A stretch of DNA of 7,587 bases from assembly GCA_002308775.1 (NCBI GenBank), contig DBVT01000074.1, positions 21,451 through 29,037 of the forward strand, in the 5' to 3' direction. The notes under the pieces were generated by a model. The model had not been told where the DNA came from, ran no database searches, and was given only the letters and a program-made list of their open reading frames with translations. Positions 5,655-7,587 of this stretch are shown in pieces (the stretch's first letter is position 1; the number at the start of each line of letters is the position of its first letter). The stretch is from Mageeibacillus sp. UBA1257 (GTDB lineage: Bacteria > Bacillota > Clostridia > UBA1212 > UBA1257). Made by a program: the position numbers and the translations under genes.

Positions 5655-7050
5655 TAAAGACGTGGTGTTTTTCTGCACCGAATGCGGATATGAATCGTTG
5701 AAATGGCTCGGAAAATGTCCTGCCTGCGGAAACTGGGGCACATTCTCCGAGATGAAAAAGGAGAAGGAGACTGCCGCGCAAAAAGCGGGAGGCTCTGTTT
5801 CCCTGTATGGTAGCGAGGCGAAAGTATACTCGATAGATGACGTCATCGTCGATTCGGAGGAACGCGTTTTCTCCGGCATAGAAGAGGCAGACAGAGTTTT
5901 CGGCGGTGGTATCGTAAGAGGCTCCGTAAGCCTTATCGCCGGCGATCCGGGAATAGGCAAATCAACTCTCGTTTTAATGATGTGCGGAAATCTCGCAAAA
6001 GAACACAAGGTCCTCTATGTATCAGGCGAGGAATCTGTCAAACAGGTAAAAATGAGAGCGGACAGGCTCGGTATCAGCGCGAAAGGACTCAAACTGATGT
6101 CAGAAGTCAGACTTTCCGCGGTTGAATCAGTCATCGAAAAGGAAGACCCGGAATTTCTGGTGATAGACTCTGTTCAGACGATATGCGACGATTCTCTCCA
6201 GTCAGCTGTCGGAAGCGTTACGCAGATAAGGGAAACGACTTCGAGGCTGATGTACTACGCAAAGCAGAAAAATATAACGGTTTTTATAATCGGACACATA
6301 ACGAAGGACGGATCGATCGCGGGTCCGAAGGTATTGGAGCATATGGTCGATACAGTCATAAATTTCGAAGGAGAAAGGCAGCTTTGCTACAGGATCCTCC
6401 GCAGCGTTAAAAACAGATTCGGTTCCACTAACGAAATAGGTGTATTTGAGATGAAGGAAGACGGGCTTTGCCAGGTGCTCAATCCGTCTGCCGCGATGCT
6501 CGACGGAAGGCCTGAAAATGTTCCCGGAACTGCTGTAGTATGCTCAGTAGACGGCAACAGACCCGTTTTAATAGAAGTCCAGGCGCTGCTTTCCAGAACG
6601 ACTCTCGCAATGCCGAGGAGAATGTCCACGGGCATCGATTACAACAGGGTCTCCATGCTGATCGCAGTACTCGAAAAAAGGCTCAGATACAAAATGTCGG
6701 AGTGCGACTCGTATATAAATGTCATCGGAGGCATCAGACTCACCGAGACGTCTTCTGATCTTGGTATCGCCGCCGCGATGATGTCGTCATACAAGAACAG
6801 GTCTGTTAAAAACGACACTGTTTTCATCGGCGAGATCGGCCTTGCAGGGGAAGTGAGAGGCGTAAATCACATCGAACAGAGGCTTTCGGAGTCGATCAGG
6901 CTCGGTTTCAGGGAGATATTTTTACCTGCGGGAAACAGAAAAGCCGCTGAAGATTTTTTGGCAAGAAGCGGAGCGGAGGCAAAGGTACATTATGTGGACA
7001 GAGTCTCTGCGCTCGAAGAAATAATTTATTCAGACAGATCGGAGGATTAA
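5641..7050 (+). CDS. radA: DNA repair protein RadA (Sms)
   Basis: A 469-residue RecA-like ATPase that acts on recombination intermediates (branch migration, DNA unwinding) in repair and transformation; family members are about 450-460. In order: a four-cysteine zinc finger (Cys12-Cys15 and Cys26-Cys29, CTEC..CPAC) that in RadA engages DnaB-type helicase or DNA; a RecA core with Walker A GDPGIGKST (101-109), SGEES (128-132) and Walker B LVIDS (173-177); the RadA-specific KNRFG motif (257-261); and a Lon-protease-like C-terminal domain (about 285-465) with VIGGIRLTETSSDLGIA (361-377) that serves as a DNA-binding scaffold rather than a protease. It overlaps clpC by 14 bases and ends 3 bases before the next gene, fitting the ctsR-mcsA-mcsB-clpC-radA order known from Firmicutes. 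No key residue appears missing. Confidence 0.96.
   Translation: MSKSDKDVVFFCTECGYESLKWLGKCPACGNWGTFSEMKKEKETAAQKAGGSVSLYGSEAKVYSIDDVIVDSEERVFSGIEEADRVFGGGIVRGSVSLIAGDPGIGKSTLVLMMCGNLAKEHKVLYVSGEESVKQVKMRADRLGISAKGLKLMSEVRLSAVESVIEKEDPEFLVIDSVQTICDDSLQSAVGSVTQIRETTSRLMYYAKQKNITVFIIGHITKDGSIAGPKVLEHMVDTVINFEGERQLCYRILRSVKNRFGSTNEIGVFEMKEDGLCQVLNPSAAMLDGRPENVPGTAVVCSVDGNRPVLIEVQALLSRTTLAMPRRMSTGIDYNRVSMLIAVLEKRLRYKMSECDSYINVIGGIRLTETSSDLGIAAAMMSSYKNRSVKNDTVFIGEIGLAGEVRGVNHIEQRLSESIRLGFREIFLPAGNRKAAEDFLARSGAEAKVHYVDRVSALEEIIYSDRSED
7041..7045 (+). promoter_or_regulatory. Ribosome binding site of the DJ-1 family gene
   Basis: GGAGG, inside the last codons of radA, is 8 bases before the ATG at 7054. 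A strong site in a 3-base gap supports co-transcription and efficient translation. Confidence 0.75.
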
Positions 7051-7053
7051 ATA

Positions 7054-7587
7054 ATGAAAGTTCTTGTATTGGTACACAACGGTTTTGAAGAAGCTGAAAT
7101 GATCGTGACGGTCGATATTTTAAGGAGAGCGGGGATCGACGCGAAGATCTGCAGTATGACAGGTAAAAAGACGCTCATCGGAAACAAAAATATCGAAGTC
7201 GCGGCCGATCTTGTGATGGACAAAAGGATCGATGCGGACAAGTTCGCGAAGGAATACGAAGCAGTGGTGCTTCCGGGAGGAGGCCCTAACGCGTTTTCAC
7301 TCAAAGACGACGACAGAGCGGGGGCCCTCGTAAAAGCATTTGACAAAGCGGGCAAGACCGTAGCCGCTATCTGCGCAGCGCCTATAGTGCTTGAAAAAGC
7401 AGGTCTTACAGACGGTAAAACAGTTACATCATACACAGATATGCTTGACAGATCGAGATGTGATTATCAGCCGAACGCAAAAGCTGTAAGAGACGGAAAT
7501 ATCATTACGTCTTGCGGCCCTGCCGGATGTCTCGCATTCGGATACGAAATAGTGACAGCTCTTTGCGGAGCGTCTGTTGCAGACAAA
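7054..7587 (+). CDS. DJ-1/PfpI (ThiJ) family protein, 3' end cut by the window
   Basis: The frame is open for 178 codons to the window edge. Full-length DJ-1 relatives are about 180-190 residues, so only a few residues are probably missing. It belongs to the class I glutamine amidotransferase-like superfamily and to the branch close to human DJ-1: VHNGFEEAEMIVTVDILRRAG (7-27) with Glu15 matching DJ-1 Glu18, VVLPGGGPNA (71-80), the nucleophile elbow AAICAAP with Cys107 matching DJ-1 Cys106, and TSCGPAG (152-158). Proposed family activities include protection against oxidation and electrophiles, glyoxalase-type chemistry and deglycation, some of them disputed, so I give no specific reaction. 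Tyr127 sits where DJ-1 has His126. It takes the downstream position that disA often occupies after radA, and likely belongs to the same transcript. Confidence 0.9.
   Translation, partial: MKVLVLVHNGFEEAEMIVTVDILRRAGIDAKICSMTGKKTLIGNKNIEVAADLVMDKRIDADKFAKEYEAVVLPGGGPNAFSLKDDDRAGALVKAFDKAGKTVAAICAAPIVLEKAGLTDGKTVTSYTDMLDRSRCDYQPNAKAVRDGNIITSCGPAGCLAFGYEIVTALCGASVADK

Noticed and set aside
5199..6008. A 269-codon minus-strand open frame across the clpC-radA junction
   Set aside because: It spans the ends of two certain genes on the opposite strand and its translation has no recognisable domain.
6721..7040. Lon-like protease activity in the C-terminus of RadA
   Set aside because: This domain is standard in RadA, where it is a DNA-binding scaffold without the Lon catalytic Ser-Lys dyad.
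7047..7436. A minus-strand open frame opposite the DJ-1 gene
   Set aside because: The + strand frame has the full DJ-1 motif set; the minus frame is Ser/Ala/Leu-rich with no motif.

Overview
The window is a tightly packed stretch with every supported gene on the + strand. Its core, mcsA-mcsB-clpC-radA, is the arrangement found in Firmicutes (Bacillota), where it normally follows ctsR. Moderate GC content, strong GGAGG-type ribosome binding sites, a single-membrane-style lipoprotein and no sign of ctsR suggest an anaerobic, probably uncultured Clostridia lineage, plausibly gut or rumen given the glycoside hydrolase. The habitat and exact lineage are inference.

Layout: positions 1-108 hold the last 35 codons of an unrecognised gene. 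Positions 192-1493 encode a lipoprotein glycoside hydrolase of the GH5/clan GH-A type with both catalytic glutamates visible. After an 85-base gap with no recognisable CtsR or CIRCE operator come an McsA-like zinc/UVR protein (1579-2109), an McsB homologue (2115-3155), ClpC (3174-5654), RadA (5641-7050) and a DJ-1/PfpI family protein (7054 to the window end, open at the edge). Gaps of 5, 18 and 3 bases and one 14-base overlap argue that mcsA through the DJ-1 gene are co-transcribed.

In the textbook system McsA activates the protein-arginine kinase McsB, which marks proteins with phosphoarginine (pArg) for unfolding by ClpC and degradation by ClpP. Here ClpC and RadA look fully intact. The McsB homologue is full length and keeps its fold landmarks, but has lost nearly every catalytic and nucleotide-binding residue and the two key residues of its allosteric pArg pocket. 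Its partner McsA has only one of the usual two N-terminal CXXC zinc modules. The most interesting reading of the window is a clp operon in which arginine phosphorylation has been abandoned but the McsA/McsB pair is kept as a pseudokinase module, possibly as a non-catalytic adaptor or regulator of ClpC. The residue losses are read directly from the sequence; the functional reading is inference.
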